From assembly GCA_009602735.1 (NCBI GenBank), contig WELA01001627.1, positions 97,578 through 161,577 on the forward strand: a stretch of 64,000 nucleotides of DNA. Reading direction: 5' to 3'. Shown piece after piece: positions 1-10,622 of this stretch. How positions within the stretch are numbered: the stretch's first letter is position 1; each line of letters starts with the position of its first letter. Below the pieces are notes generated by a model that saw only the letters and a list, made by a program, of their open reading frames with translations, was not told the DNA's origin and did no database searches. Source of the DNA: Mesotaenium endlicherianum. Its lineage: Eukaryota > Streptophyta > Zygnematophyceae > Zygnematales > Mesotaeniaceae. A program made the translations under genes and the position numbers.

Positions 1-79
<79 letters not shown>

Positions 80-82
80 GAC

Positions 83-132
<50 letters not shown>
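1..132. repeat. (GA)n microsatellite
   Basis: Almost pure GA dinucleotide repeat with scattered GACA units, running off the left edge. It lies just beyond the last visible exon of the exonuclease gene, so it is probably intronic or 3' flanking sequence of that gene. Confidence 0.97.
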
Positions 133-135
<3 letters not shown>

Positions 136-204
136 CAAAGGGCTACTCAGCATAGCACAGTGGGGCCGGCGAGCAGGCAGGCGGGCGGGCAGTGGCAGCA
201 CCAC

Positions 205-1443
205 CTGCTGGTTGCTTGCCGGGAAAGACTTTCTTGGCCAGGTCCCGCAACGTGTCGAGAAACTGCCAGTGGGAGGGCAGCGCCACCCCACAGCGCTCGA
301 ATTCGTCGCGCAGAACACGCACGTCAAAGCGGCGCGCGTTGTGTGCCGCCAGCAGCAGAGGCGTGCCTGGCCGGCGCCGGCTCTCCACCCACGCCACCAC
401 CACGAGCGCCACCTTCTTCCAGCTGCACCCCCACCCACACGCGTGCAAGCAACGACATCTTGGTTGCATGCACGCATGCATGCAGGCGTGTCGTCACAGC
501 AAGAGGCACACAAACACACACACACACACACACCCCTGAGACAGGAGAAGGTCATCGAGCAAGTGAGAGCATTCATATGATGCTCAGTCACGCACCTGGC
601 CTTGTCTGCCACCATCTTGTCATCGATGTTATGAATTTGAGTGGCCCCATACGGAATATTCAGCTCCGGATTCACAAGGGTCTCCATCCTACTACTGTCA
701 CCCCCCCCCAGATCTCGGAGAGCTATTTCTAGAATCCTGCAGCCCCCATGTAAGCCGGTTGTTTCAAGGTCAAAGCATATGACCGTTGGGTGCAGTTGCT
801 CAATGTCTACAACTGAGCTGCTCTCCAAGCCCTCGGCCAAATTATCTCCCACGTGCTCACAAGCTGACTGCCTGTGTTCATCACTTCCTGAAGCTAACTC
901 TATGGAGGCCCTCGCATGTGTCCTCCTGGCATCACGAGCAATACTAGGATGCGCCTTGGCCACTTTTACAGCAGCACCAAAAGCAAACCTTGCACCCGTA
1001 TGGACTCTCTTTGCTGGCAACGGAGCACCAAGATGGGGCGCTAATCTGCTCCTTGAGCCACGGACAGGTCGGGCCTGGCAAGCATCGAGGCTTCGATTTC
1101 GGGTACTAAAAGAATCACTGGCCACAACCAAACACGGACTTCTGCCAGGTGACAAGGTGCTCCGTGCCACTTTGGGAAGTCGGCCAGCTTGCCTTCGACA
1201 CTGCCTCCCAGCTTGCCTTGTCAGCAAAGCATGACACAAAGCGAACATACTCAGTACTGCACACTTCCCACGGGGAAAATTGTCTTTGATCGCTTCGTTT
1301 TTGTTGGCCTGCAGGCTGACAGGACAGCAGAGCGGGACCGACAGGCTTGCAGTAACATGGCTGCCAAAGAAGAAACCTGACCCGGTCTTGAAAAACTGTG
1401 AATTCACTGGAGCTGCGGCATGGCCCGTCACGAAGTTATTCAT
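205..1443 (-). CDS. DPD1-like DEDD exonuclease, 3' end off window
   Basis: Predicted 3'-5' exonuclease of the DEDD (RNase T/DnaQ) superfamily, closest in layout to plant DPD1, which degrades organelle DNA. Exon 1 runs 1443-596 from the ATG, stays open for 282 codons and ends at a GT donor (GCCAG|GTGCGT). Exon 2 starts at 422 after TGCAG in matching phase and reads to about 205, where CAGCAG|GTGGTG is a possible donor. Motif ExoI is FDLETTG (D225, E227), followed by LVNPELNIP and GATQIHNI. ExoII is AAHNARRFD (D316), followed by FLDTLRDLAKK. The ExoIII motif (H..D) is not visible and should lie left of the window. About 220 residues precede the nuclease domain, rich in Arg, Ser and Ala, which would fit an organelle transit peptide plus a linker, though targeting is inferred. 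The family assignment is firm; DPD1 orthology is likely but unproven. Confidence 0.8.
515..536. repeat. (CA)n microsatellite in exonuclease intron
   Basis: Short CA repeat inside the predicted intron between the two exonuclease exons (423-595). Confidence 0.9.
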
Positions 1444-2279
1444 GGTCGCCGTTATTTGTGGAATACCATAATAGCTGGAGGCAGAAGGAACCTATCCTTA
1501 TGCCTTTCATGGTAACGAGCAGAATGGAGCAGGCGACTTCATCACTAGCTGTAACGTTTCATGGAATAAGCTGTATCACATGAAGAGAGAGTTGCAGGTC
1601 CCTTTCCTCCAGTAGCCCATCCCTGCGGCACGACGAAGTGTCCTCACAGCGTCGCGCTCTGCGACAAGCTACATATACAGTGTGCTCTCCAACAAGCAAG
1701 CTTGGAGCAGCTCAATTTCGAGCGGGAACCCGTTGGCACTTCAATTTTACTGGAAATCAGCTAAGAAAAATGCCGTACGAATAATATGTGAAGAATTCCT
1801 GCCTTCAACTTGGCTCGAAGGTGGAGTGACGGACTAGACGTGTACGCATACAGTGATTGCCACAGCCAAGCCACAAGTGCTATTTCCGAAAATTAAGAGC
1901 GATCATTCCTTCAATCTTCAAAGTGGAAATCTAAAGAAAACAACCCCCAAACTTTTGAAACATTTGAAAAATACCATGTGTCGTGCCTAACAGCGTCGGA
2001 CCCCTGGCTCGTGCGTGGCTTCTCAGCACATGTGCCTTCAACCCGGTCTTCGTGTCGGCGGTCCCTTCCTCGTGCGGGTATTCCCTGGTCGTTTGGTCGA
2101 TGCGTAGCTGCACGTGGGAAATTGACCGAGTTGATGGACCCCTGCACGTGTGTCGTTGGCGAAGTGGCTGGGAGTTGACCCATTCCTGGTCTTCCTGCAC
2201 TTGCATCATGCGGTGAAGCATCCCACACTCAGTGCTTCCCATGCTCAACCAGTTCCTCATTCCACCCTACCAACACTTG
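1444..2279. other. Intergenic stretch, no gene seen
   Basis: Upstream region of the exonuclease gene, then sequence next to the truncated end of the gypsy element. Short open frames exist on both strands but show no family motif. The promoter of the exonuclease should lie just right of 1443; no clear TATA box was identified. Confidence 0.5.
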
Positions 2280-3308
2280 GTAGAAATTTTCCAAAACGTT
2301 ACCTCAAGACTGGGGCCGTTACCAGCCGCTCCTTGAGCTCGTTCATGGCCTTCTCCTGGGCTTCCGTCCACACAAAAGGTACGTCCTTTTTCAGGAGTTA
2401 TGTCAAGGGTTTAGCAATTTTGCTATAGTCCTTCACAAACTTACGATAGTATCTGCTTAGCCCTAACAAAGCTTTCAGCTTAGACACATTCGCCGGTGCA
2501 GGTTTCTTGTAAATGACTTCAGCCTTTACAGCCTGAGGGGACATAGCATTGTTCCCAATCTCATGTCCTAAGTAAGGCACATGTGCCTCAAAGAATCTGC
2601 ACTTTCCAGGGTGCAGCGTCATCTGGAATTTCTCCAGGCGCTGGAACACTTGCTCCAAGTGCTCGAGGTGCTCCTCTATGGACTTGTTGAACACCACTAC
2701 GTCATCAATGTATGGTTTTGCAAAATCCAGCCCCTCAGCACTTTATCCATAGTCCTTTGAAAGATGGCTGGGGCATTTTTCAACCCAAACGGCATTACCG
2801 TCCATTGCCAAAGTTCCCTTTGAGCCCAGAAAGCGGTCTTACCTCAATCTTCTGTTTTCATAGGATTCTGGTTGAAACCTTGGCGTAGATCGATGATGCT
2901 GAACACCTTCCCGATGGTAGCAATCGCAAAGATCCGCTCTGGTGTAAACATCACATAGCTGTCTGGCTCCGTGTGAAGATTCAGTCGCCTGTAATCTCCA
3001 CACATATGAGTGGATGTATAATTGCCAGCCTCGTCCTTCTTGGCAACTACTACTGTGGGAGCTCCATGTACTGAGGTTGATTTCTCAATCATATCGAGCT
3101 TGTGCAGCTCCTGGCAAGTTTTCTCCACACAGTCCCATTTGGTCTGACTGAGCTTATGCGGCCCAAGTTTGACTGTGTTATCAGTAGTTAGTGTGATCTC
3201 ACACACACTGGCAGTGGTTCTACCAATCTCCTCCTTGGTAAAAGCAAACACCTTGCGGTGCTTTTTCAGCAGCCTTTCTACTTGTGCTCTCTGTTGGGCT
3301 GAGGCCAT
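2280..3308 (-). other. Reverse transcriptase and RNase H start of the DNMT element
   Basis: Ty3/gypsy RT blocks on the minus strand: MCGDYRRLNLHTEPDSY, VFSIIDLRQGFNQ, WTVMPFGLKNAPAIFQ, the thumb LHPGKCRFFEAHVPYLGHEI and SRYYRKFVKDYSKIAKPLT, then RNase H entry around VPFVWTEAQEKAMNELKERL. Recognisable coding stops near 2280. Integrase was not found. Confidence 0.82.
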
Positions 3309-3327
3309 TTTTCCAATGGTGAAAACC

Positions 3328-5530
3328 TCAGTTCCGGCTGCTTTTCCCCAACACAGGCATCCAGTAGTTGCTACTCTTTGGGTTCAGGTGGGGGCTTTTT
3401 GTCCTCATCCTGGCCTTCAGGCTATCTGCCTGATTGTTAGGAGGCGGAGTGGCAGGCTTCGTAGCTTGCTCCTCCGCTGATTTAGGCTCGGCGGCCTGCA
3501 TCCTAGGCTTTTTACCTATTCCAATGGATCGTCGCCTCTCGTGTTGAGTGGGGTATGTCAGACGCCTCCGGATGGGCTGCCTCAAGAACCTTTCTTCATC
3601 CGCTGCAATCCAGCTGGTCCCTGTTCCTCCCTCTTCACGTGGCGGGGGCAGGTTTGGCAAAGGCCACCCTGCTGGATCTGCTCTGGGGTCAATTGTCCAA
3701 CCCCATTCGCGCTCAATGGTAGCAATGCGCGCAGCGGTTGCGCCAAACTCCTTCCTGGCTAGTGGCGTAACCGTCCATGCTTGTGTCAAAGTCTGGGGTC
3801 TTTGAGCCGCAGCTAGTTGTGCGTATCTAGCATTCTCTGCTGTCAAGCGGCTTATGGTGCTTCTCAGCTCTACCAATTCCCTTTCAGAAACTGCAGATGT
3901 CCTAGGAGCTGAACTGTCCTTCTCCCACGTTCCAGTGGATGAAGGACGCACCATGGGAATGTGAATTCCCAGTGCCATGGCTTTGCAAATCAAGCCATCC
4001 TCTCCTTTTCTCTGCAAAATCTCCAGGATAGGTTGCGGAGGAGGAGCCATGGTTCCTTTCGGAACTTCTTCTCTCTGAGCTGTTCCCTTATACTTGAGAT
4101 AACGCATCAGCATCCGCCTGAAGGGTGCATTCCCTTTCCGGGCCACCTTTCTTGGTTTGCTTGCACGACCGCAAGAATTACCTTGTGTTGGTTCCATCTT
4201 AGCGATACAGGCAGCCACTTCTTGCGGCTGTTGTAGCTGATGGGGGGTAGCTTCTGGTGCTGGAAAATTGGCGGTTGGGGTGCTGGGTGTAGGCGACCTC
4301 AGATCGTTGTATAGATCTGATGGGCTGGGCCCCTCCATTATCAAGTGATCGGCCACCCAGTCATCCGTCCTGAGCTCTTGTAGCTCCAACAGATCTAGCT
4401 CTGGGTAGGGAAACGTGGAATTTCTTCCTAAATCTCCTCTTCATTGGTGACTGACGGCAAGTCGAACCCTGGAAGGTCTGGCATCTCTGCCTCGTCTTCA
4501 ACTAACTTCTCCACTCCAGGTGGTGGTGGCTCTTCATCATCATCTGTGTTGAGCTTCGCCAAGTTGACAAGGGCTGATTGCAGCGTGCTTGCTACCTTAC
4601 CCACTTTCTTTTCCTTGTGCTGTCGAGCGTCTGCTTCCAGCTTTTGCTCCATGATCTGCCTTGTGATGGATTCAACTGTCTCACTGGCTGAACCCTGCTG
4701 TTGCCCCTTAGCCTGCGGCTCTGGGCTCATCAAGGCAGGTGTTGTAGACAATTTCTTGTCCAACTCCTCCTGGCGTACTTCGAGGCATATGGTCTTTGCA
4801 GACCCTCCAGAATCTCCTGAATTCTGGCTACTCTCTTCATCCCATTCACCAATATTGCACTGGCGTTCTCGCACTGATACTTGGTACAGATTATTCTTCA
4901 AGCGTTGGCTCAGGGGTCTTCTTCTCAGACTCTTCTGACATGTCTTGTAACGGCGCTCGCTCTGGTGAAGACGATAGACACAATTGGTTAGCTTCCCAGC
5001 TACTTGAGCTTTCCTGCCAGTAGTCTCCGCGCCCAGTTGCTCTTGGACTGAGGTGGGTATCATACCCTGATCTGGCATCTTCTAGAGTCTCCTTACGCCT
5101 TGATGTCGTGGCTCCGGAAGGTGGGCTCCCAAATATCTGACTGTGAGTGACGTTTCTCACAGATGACGGGGTGTCCTGCGTATCGTCTTCTGCGCTTGGC
5201 AGCGGCGTGCTAAGGCGCCTGGTCCCCCATGGGTGTATCCTCTCTTTCCAGAGGTGCTTGTAATTCATTGGTTTGGTTATCGATCCGGTCCAACAGATCC
5301 TGGCATCTCATCAATTCAGCCACCCCAGCTTCCCTGAATGCTCTGTCTCTGGCAGCTTCCGCTGCGTCTCTTTGCACACCGTATTCTTCTTGTTGCTGAT
5401 GTGCCGTCCTGATAGCCCTCTGATTAGATGTCGGCACCACATGGACCCCAATTGTCACTGGTCTTGGCCTCGGCATAGGCTTGTCAGTGAAGGTCAACAA
5501 CGTCATGATTGTTTCCACCAACCAAGTCAT
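3328..5530 (-). other. Unknown spacer coding region between DNMT and RT
   Basis: About 2.2 kb of mostly open minus-strand sequence in several frames, including a 353-codon stretch (4389-3328). Compositions are charged and Pro/Gln/Glu rich, with helical segments such as RDAAEAARDRAFREAG and LVELRSTISRLTAENARY that could be coiled coils. No family was recognised. It sits where gypsy elements normally run directly from protease to RT, so it is an extra module of this element type, perhaps linker or structural. It is fossil sequence with several breaks. Confidence 0.55.
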
Positions 5531-5536
5531 AGAGTG

Positions 5537-6480
5537 CTACCCAATCATGTTGCGGAAAATCTTTGCAGCTTCATCCAACCCTACAACACCGGCTATATGC
5601 CGAGCTATGGTGTCGGGTATTTCAAGGCATTTGCCCTTCTCCACCGCACTAGGCTCTCTCCAAACGGCATCTCTTTCATGCATGTCTTTGACCATTCCTG
5701 GTCCACCTCCTATGAAGGCTCGGGTTCTTGGATATGCTGTGAAGGTTGGCAGTACCACCCTTGGCTGACCTAGTTCATTGATGACACACTTTGGATAGGA
5801 ATCCCTCTTAGTCACTGGTCTAGTATGCACCGCTAGCGCCTCTTCCACTGTCAATGCCGTCGGTGATCGCCGTGTAACGTCCTCCATCTCTCTTCGGACC
5901 TCAATGGACATGCCGTTGGTCCAACAATATTCTGGCCCTATGGGATAATCCTCCGTGCTTGGCGTCATTGATGAGCACATGATGGCCCAAAGTGGAGTCG
6001 AAAATCAACCATGGTTCTCCCGGCTTCATCTGCTTGTAATCCATTCCTGGATGCACATTCTCAATCACACACTGGTGGGTAGTAGTGCTGTCGTTCCCGC
6101 AGCATGCTGATGATTTTCACCATCCATCCCCAGTGTTGTGCTCGTGGATCACTAAATCCCCTCCTGTTTCCAGCTTGAGAATAAGGTTGACACGGAAATC
6201 CAGCGAAGATCCAGTCAATCTTGTAGCCATACAGGCCTTCAGGCTTCACATCAATAATGTTGCCTCCGGCAATGCGCTCGACATTGATATATGCGGGCAC
6301 CAACCCTTTAAAATGATGCATTTGCCGCATCTGACTCATGACTTCTCTGAATGCTAGAAAAGCGTGGTCATCAGTGTTCACATACAAGACTTCGGCCACC
6401 TGTATTCCTCGCTGGACCAATGCTATGGTCCCAGACCCAAGTCCGGCAAATAGTTACAACACCACCACTCCCCTTTTGCA
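5537..6480 (-). pseudogene. DNMT3-like cytosine-5 methyltransferase inside gypsy pol
   Basis: Sequence blocks of a C5 cytosine DNA methyltransferase appear in the right order on the minus strand. Motif I is LFAGLGSGT (SAM binding, about 6450). Motif IV is FAGFPCQPYSQAGNRRGFSD, with the catalytic Pro-Cys dipeptide (about 6200). Motif VI is IENV (about 6065). A motif VIII-like block LINDAKHGG...EYCWTNGM follows, resembling DNMT3 (IDAKEVSAAHRARYFW). A motif IX/X-like tail WREPSAVEKGKCLEIPDT ends the domain. It is flanked by the element's own protease upstream and spacer plus RT downstream, so it belongs to the retrotransposon and is not a host gene. This copy is broken. Charophyte and dinoflagellate retrotransposons with captured DNMTs are known; the suggested role is methylation of element DNA. 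Confidence 0.82.
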
Positions 6481-6739
6481 AAAAGGATCTTCCATCCTGA
6501 CAATGCCTTGCGGCAGCGGCTCCACTCCAGGCATCAGATCCAGTGGAGGTAACTGGGTAGGGTACTGGCAGCAACTCTTGCAGGCCGCGGTCCCTATTAC
6601 TCACAGTTTCCAGCTGCTTCATGATCCGAGGTTGCCATACCAAGGGTGTTGGCATGTTGATGCTCATATAGCCTTCCTCTTCTTGCTTCACGATGTTGTT
6701 GCAGGCTTCTGGGTACCTGTCGTTAACGCAGCAGTCTAG

Positions 6740-7230
6740 CAGTCCGCAGTTTGCTTCTTCCGTGCAAACCATCTTCACAGGAATTTCTCCTGCCGGCTGC
6801 CGATCTGTTGACTGGTAAGTCACCTTCTGTTTCCGCAGATCAATGACCATACCCAAGGGAATCACTGCTTCTGTTCCCAAGAGAACATCATAGTTCTCTG
6901 CCTCCGTCACTGTGCACTCCATGAGTAGTGACGCCTCTTCAGGTTTTCCTGAATTTATAGTGACTTTCACAGGCTTGCGGGTAATCCCACAAGACTTTGA
7001 GACTTGTCCTGAGACAGTTCTCAACGGGAAAGGACTCTCTTTTAGGTCCCTTGCCGTCAATCCTAGAGCTTTCACAGCTCGCTTTCCCAAGATGACTGGC
7101 TGTGCGCCTGTATCCAAGAAAATGTTGGGAGCTGCCCAGTTGTTGAAGATTAATGCACCATCCCTATTCTGCACTCTCACGGTGCTAAAACTGGTGGGCA
7201 ATGAGGCGCTATTTGCACCCTCCTCAGCTA
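6740..7230 (-). other. Aspartic protease segment of the same element
   Basis: Retropepsin-like domain with the active-site motif IFLDTGAQPVILGKRA, a second strand pair LRTVSGQVSKSCGITRKP, and the late motif YDVLLGTEAVIPLGMVID. It lies between gag and the methyltransferase in the same strand order. It would cleave the element polyprotein. Confidence 0.8.
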
Positions 7231-7253
7231 TATCCAGCTGATGTCCGGCTTCT

Positions 7254-9003
7254 TCAACCGTGAATGGGTAAGTGATGCAAATCAACGAGAGATAGCAAAG
7301 GAGCATGCTGGATCCGGTGTTCCACCAGGGCCTTCAGCTTCTCCAGCGAGAAACTAAATGTCTTACGCGTCCCGGGCCTGGCTTGTCGTAGCTGCAAGAT
7401 CTCATTTTCATCTAGAGTGATCCGGAAAGTCTGAGGAAGCTTCCCAGCATTCCTTGGCACCAGACGATTGTGATCCTCTTGCTCGGCAGCCGTTGCGTCC
7501 ACAACCTTTTCAGGCATCAGCTTCTCGCCTTTGCAGACGGTCTTTTCTGCATAATCTGCATCATAGTAGACATTGGGCGCATTTAGTTTCGCAAACTGAG
7601 CTTTCAAGTCTGCGATTTCTGCACTCAAAGCTTCATGCTCTTGGTTACCCTTGCGATTACCAGAGCCACCCTTTTCTTTCTTATTTTCCTTGTCTGCCTT
7701 GTTCATGGCAGCATTTGCCCATGGCGGCTTTAGATTTGGGTTCTTAGACCACCATTCATCTTCCGAGTGTCCCTTCTTGCTGCAATGTACGCATATCTGC
7801 TCCTTGCTAGCAGATAGTTGCTTAGCATCTGGGTACGGACAGTCTCTCTTCTGATGTCCTGATTTTCCGCAATTCCAACAGCTCTCTGCTGTTTCAGCAG
7901 TGTTGGTATGCTTAGCAAACTTATTGAAAGACCCGCTCGTTTTCTTAAACTGAAAATTAGAGCTGTTGGCCTTAGGCGGAGAGGATTCCTCCCTCCTCTC
8001 AGGAGCCATAAGCGTCTTGGAAGCCTCCTTGTACCACACTTTACCTTCTTCGACATTACGTGCTATTTCAGCCGCCTCGTTGATGACCCAGTCAATCCCG
8101 TGCTTTGCGGACAGATGTGGCCTGACTTCACGATCTGTTTCCTTGCCCAAGCACAACAAAAACTTGTCAAACACTCTTGTGGATTCGTATATTTTTGCCT
8201 TTTTGGCAAGGTCTACCAATCTGGATTTAACCTCTATGACTGTCTCGTTCTTCTGACGGACAAAATGCACATAACGGTGCACCTTAAGACTGCGATCCTC
8301 TGGGAATCGTGCTTCAAGCAACTTAAAGAAACGGCGAAGACAATGCTTGGGGTCTAGCTGGTCGTCCCCAGCCTCCATATCCTTACGACAGCTAGCCAAG
8401 GCTTGCGCATGGCTTGCCTCTGTCGTGGCGCTATCGTGTTGCTGATCGTGAAGAGGTGCAGCTCTGCGCGTTACTCGTTCCTGAGCATTAGCAATCTTGT
8501 CAGGCAGTTCCGCACACACCTTTCGCAACTCTGCGACAGAACCGGCATCATCGTTCTGAGTCGCAGCCTTTTGTTGACCCTTAGTGAGTTGCCTCGTGGC
8601 CTCTGTTAATTCTTGTGTTAGTGCAGCTAGGTCTATGCTCTCAACAGGTGCAGTTGTCACTGTTCTTCCTGAAGATAAAGCAGACATTTGGGCTTTCGCA
8701 GCCTCTTTCTGGATTTTCAAATCCCTTGCCCTTTTTGGTTCCCCAAATGCCCATTCCTGGGTGAGATCCTCACCCTTCCAGAATTGGCGATATAGCAGCA
8801 GGGCATCCTTGTCCAAGTACTGAAGCAAGCCTATAAATGCGACAGATTGCGTATAAAAAGAATCCTTCCAAATCTTCTCAAAGAATTCTGTCCAATAGAT
8901 CTCATCAAACTCTTTGAAAGTGAGACCGTTTCCGCTGGTTCGTCCACGAAAACACTTTGCAGACAGCTTGAACTTAGGATTTTCATCTCGATCATCATCG
9001 GCC
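7254..9003 (-). CDS. gag of the methyltransferase-bearing gypsy element
   Basis: Long open gag-like frame starting MADDDRDENPKF. The N-terminal part includes a Gln/Ala-rich helical region. The middle looks like a retroviral-type capsid (RRFFKLLEARFPEDRS, YVHFVRQKNETVIEVKSR, then DREVRPHLSAKHGIDW). Near the C-terminus two zinc knuckles follow each other, CWNCGKSGHQKRDC and CVHCSKKGHSED. The protein should package element RNA into particles. The frame overlaps the start of the protease segment, as is common in gypsy elements. Confidence 0.8.
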
Positions 9004-9699
9004 ATTTCGAACGGTGACCAGGACTCACTGACTCTTCTCCACACGTCTTACTCTCTGCCCAAGTCAGGTGCAAAGGCTCGTGTGTTATCCGGGTTCTCAC
9101 CGCTTGCGGAGATATGACAAGATTCGTCTCTCGACGGTTGCTCATTCCACCGGTTGTCAGTATGCTCAGACGTCTCACTTCGTCGTGGACTCGGGCTAAA
9201 ATCAGAACATTCTGCAGGCTCCACAGAGGGGTAGAGTCTTCCACTCCTCAACCGCATATACAGTTGAATTTCTCCAGGTCCCCTTCCAGGTTGAACACCG
9301 ACAGCCTTCACAAGCCTCAATCCCCAACTGACTTAAGAATTCTTGCTCACCTGAACCAATCAACAAGTTCTCAGAAGTAGGACAGAAGCGTCTTACTTCC
9401 ACACAGGCTTTTGCCCAAGTTGAGGGTTTACAGAATGAACAATCAAGTTTGTAGTTTGCAGAAATCACGTCTAAGCAGCTTAACAGGCAATGCCAGGTTC
9501 ATAGAAAATCGCCCTTCAAGGCTTTCGCTTAACTTTCACGAGTCACAGCTTACAAAACTCTGAAATTGCACATCTATGCTGGCCTGGTCTGAGCTCTTCA
9601 CTCAACATCGCGCCTTAACAGCTCTTCACTGCTCGGTTAGGCTCAATCAGGTCTTCACTGAGAGCTTTACTTGTTAAGACTACTCTTGCTATCAGCAAT

Positions 9700-10622
9700 T
9701 CGACACTTGAGACTTCTGAGAACTTGGAAACTAACACAGCACTCACCATTTTAAGTGACCCTCGCACGCTTGTGACGTTTGACCAAAAATTTGTGCTAAT
9801 CTCCTAACAAATTCTATTCTGCAGTTCTCTACTTTCTACCAGCAAGATCCTCCCTTGGGAACTTCTAAGGTGTAACCTTTTTATGATACACTTAGGAAGA
9901 AATCTTCCAGCTTCGGCAGAAGCGTGGCGCCCCGGCTCTTCTATGGCCTTGGGAACTTCTCCTTCTTCACGCTCCTTCTGCTCCTTGAGCTTCCTTTGAC
10001 AACGATGCGAGCAAGAATGAGGCAGCTTCAGGCAAGACTCGTGCCTTTTACAGGCACCACACATTATCCTCTCTCGAGAATGCCAGTGCTTAGTCACAGT
10101 GCTTAGCTTGCATGCCGTCCTTACCTAGCAGCTCGCACACAGCTTAGGAGTTGTTATTCAGCATGCATGCATGCCTTGGGATTGTTGCGAGTGACCGCTT
10201 AGCCCTTCACCTGACAATCACGCCTATGTGGCTGGCTGGCAGCGTTTAAGATAGACGCTCAAGCCGTGACTAGTCACCTGAGGGTCTTGGCCGAGGTGGC
10301 ACACAACGCCTCTGCAACATCCCTGATGTACTTGGCTTAGATAGCCAATTGATCAGTACCTTCCTTGGCACTTGCTGGACTGGCTCATTGCTAGTTCCAT
10401 ACCTCTAGCCTTTTGGCTGACTACTCCGTCCAAATCCCCATCCATCCTTGGGTGTGGGTTTGACGTGTTGTGACCACTTTGACAATGATAACGATTTTGA
10501 CATGGCCGCTGACTGAGATAACTCGGTCCTTTGGTGAGTGAGTCAACGTTGACTTCCCGTACCTGGGCGGCCGTGGCTTGCGCTGTGCGTGTGGCACTGT
10601 CAAGTGGATAGCACTAGCGACA
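9700..10622 (-). repeat. 5' LTR of the methyltransferase-bearing element
   Basis: Read on the minus strand, the LTR begins TGTCGCTAG at 10622. It matches the plus-strand solo LTR at 24575-25510 over most of its length, for example at GCGCAAG.CACGGCCGCC, GGAAGTCAACGTTG, GGCATGCAAGC, GTGTGGTGCCTG and AAGTTCCCAAGGCC. The inner end is not sharply defined: matching fades near 9.8 kb, and the primer-binding site was not found. Confidence 0.65.

Larger units (their letters stand above)
2280..10622 (-). mobile_element. Broken Ty3/gypsy element carrying a DNA methyltransferase
   Basis: Minus-strand LTR retrotransposon fossil. In transcriptional order it shows an LTR (from 10622), a leader, gag with two CCHC knuckles (9003-7254), an aspartic protease (about 7230-6750), a cytosine-5 DNA methyltransferase domain (about 6470-5540), a long unknown spacer (5530-3328), reverse transcriptase (3308-2400) and the start of RNase H (to about 2280). 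No integrase and no 3' LTR were found, so the copy is incomplete as well as decayed, with several breaks. The RT order and the motifs SRYYRKFVKDYS and MPFGLKNAPAIFQ place it in Ty3/gypsy. A related solo LTR lies at 24575-25510. Confidence 0.85.

Noticed and set aside
1-132. GA tract as a CRISPR-like or telomeric array
   Set aside because: It is a plain dinucleotide microsatellite without spacers or telomere units.
5537-6480. The methyltransferase as a host DNMT3 gene
   Set aside because: It is flanked on the same strand by retroelement gag/protease and RT in continuous order, and no host-like exons were seen.
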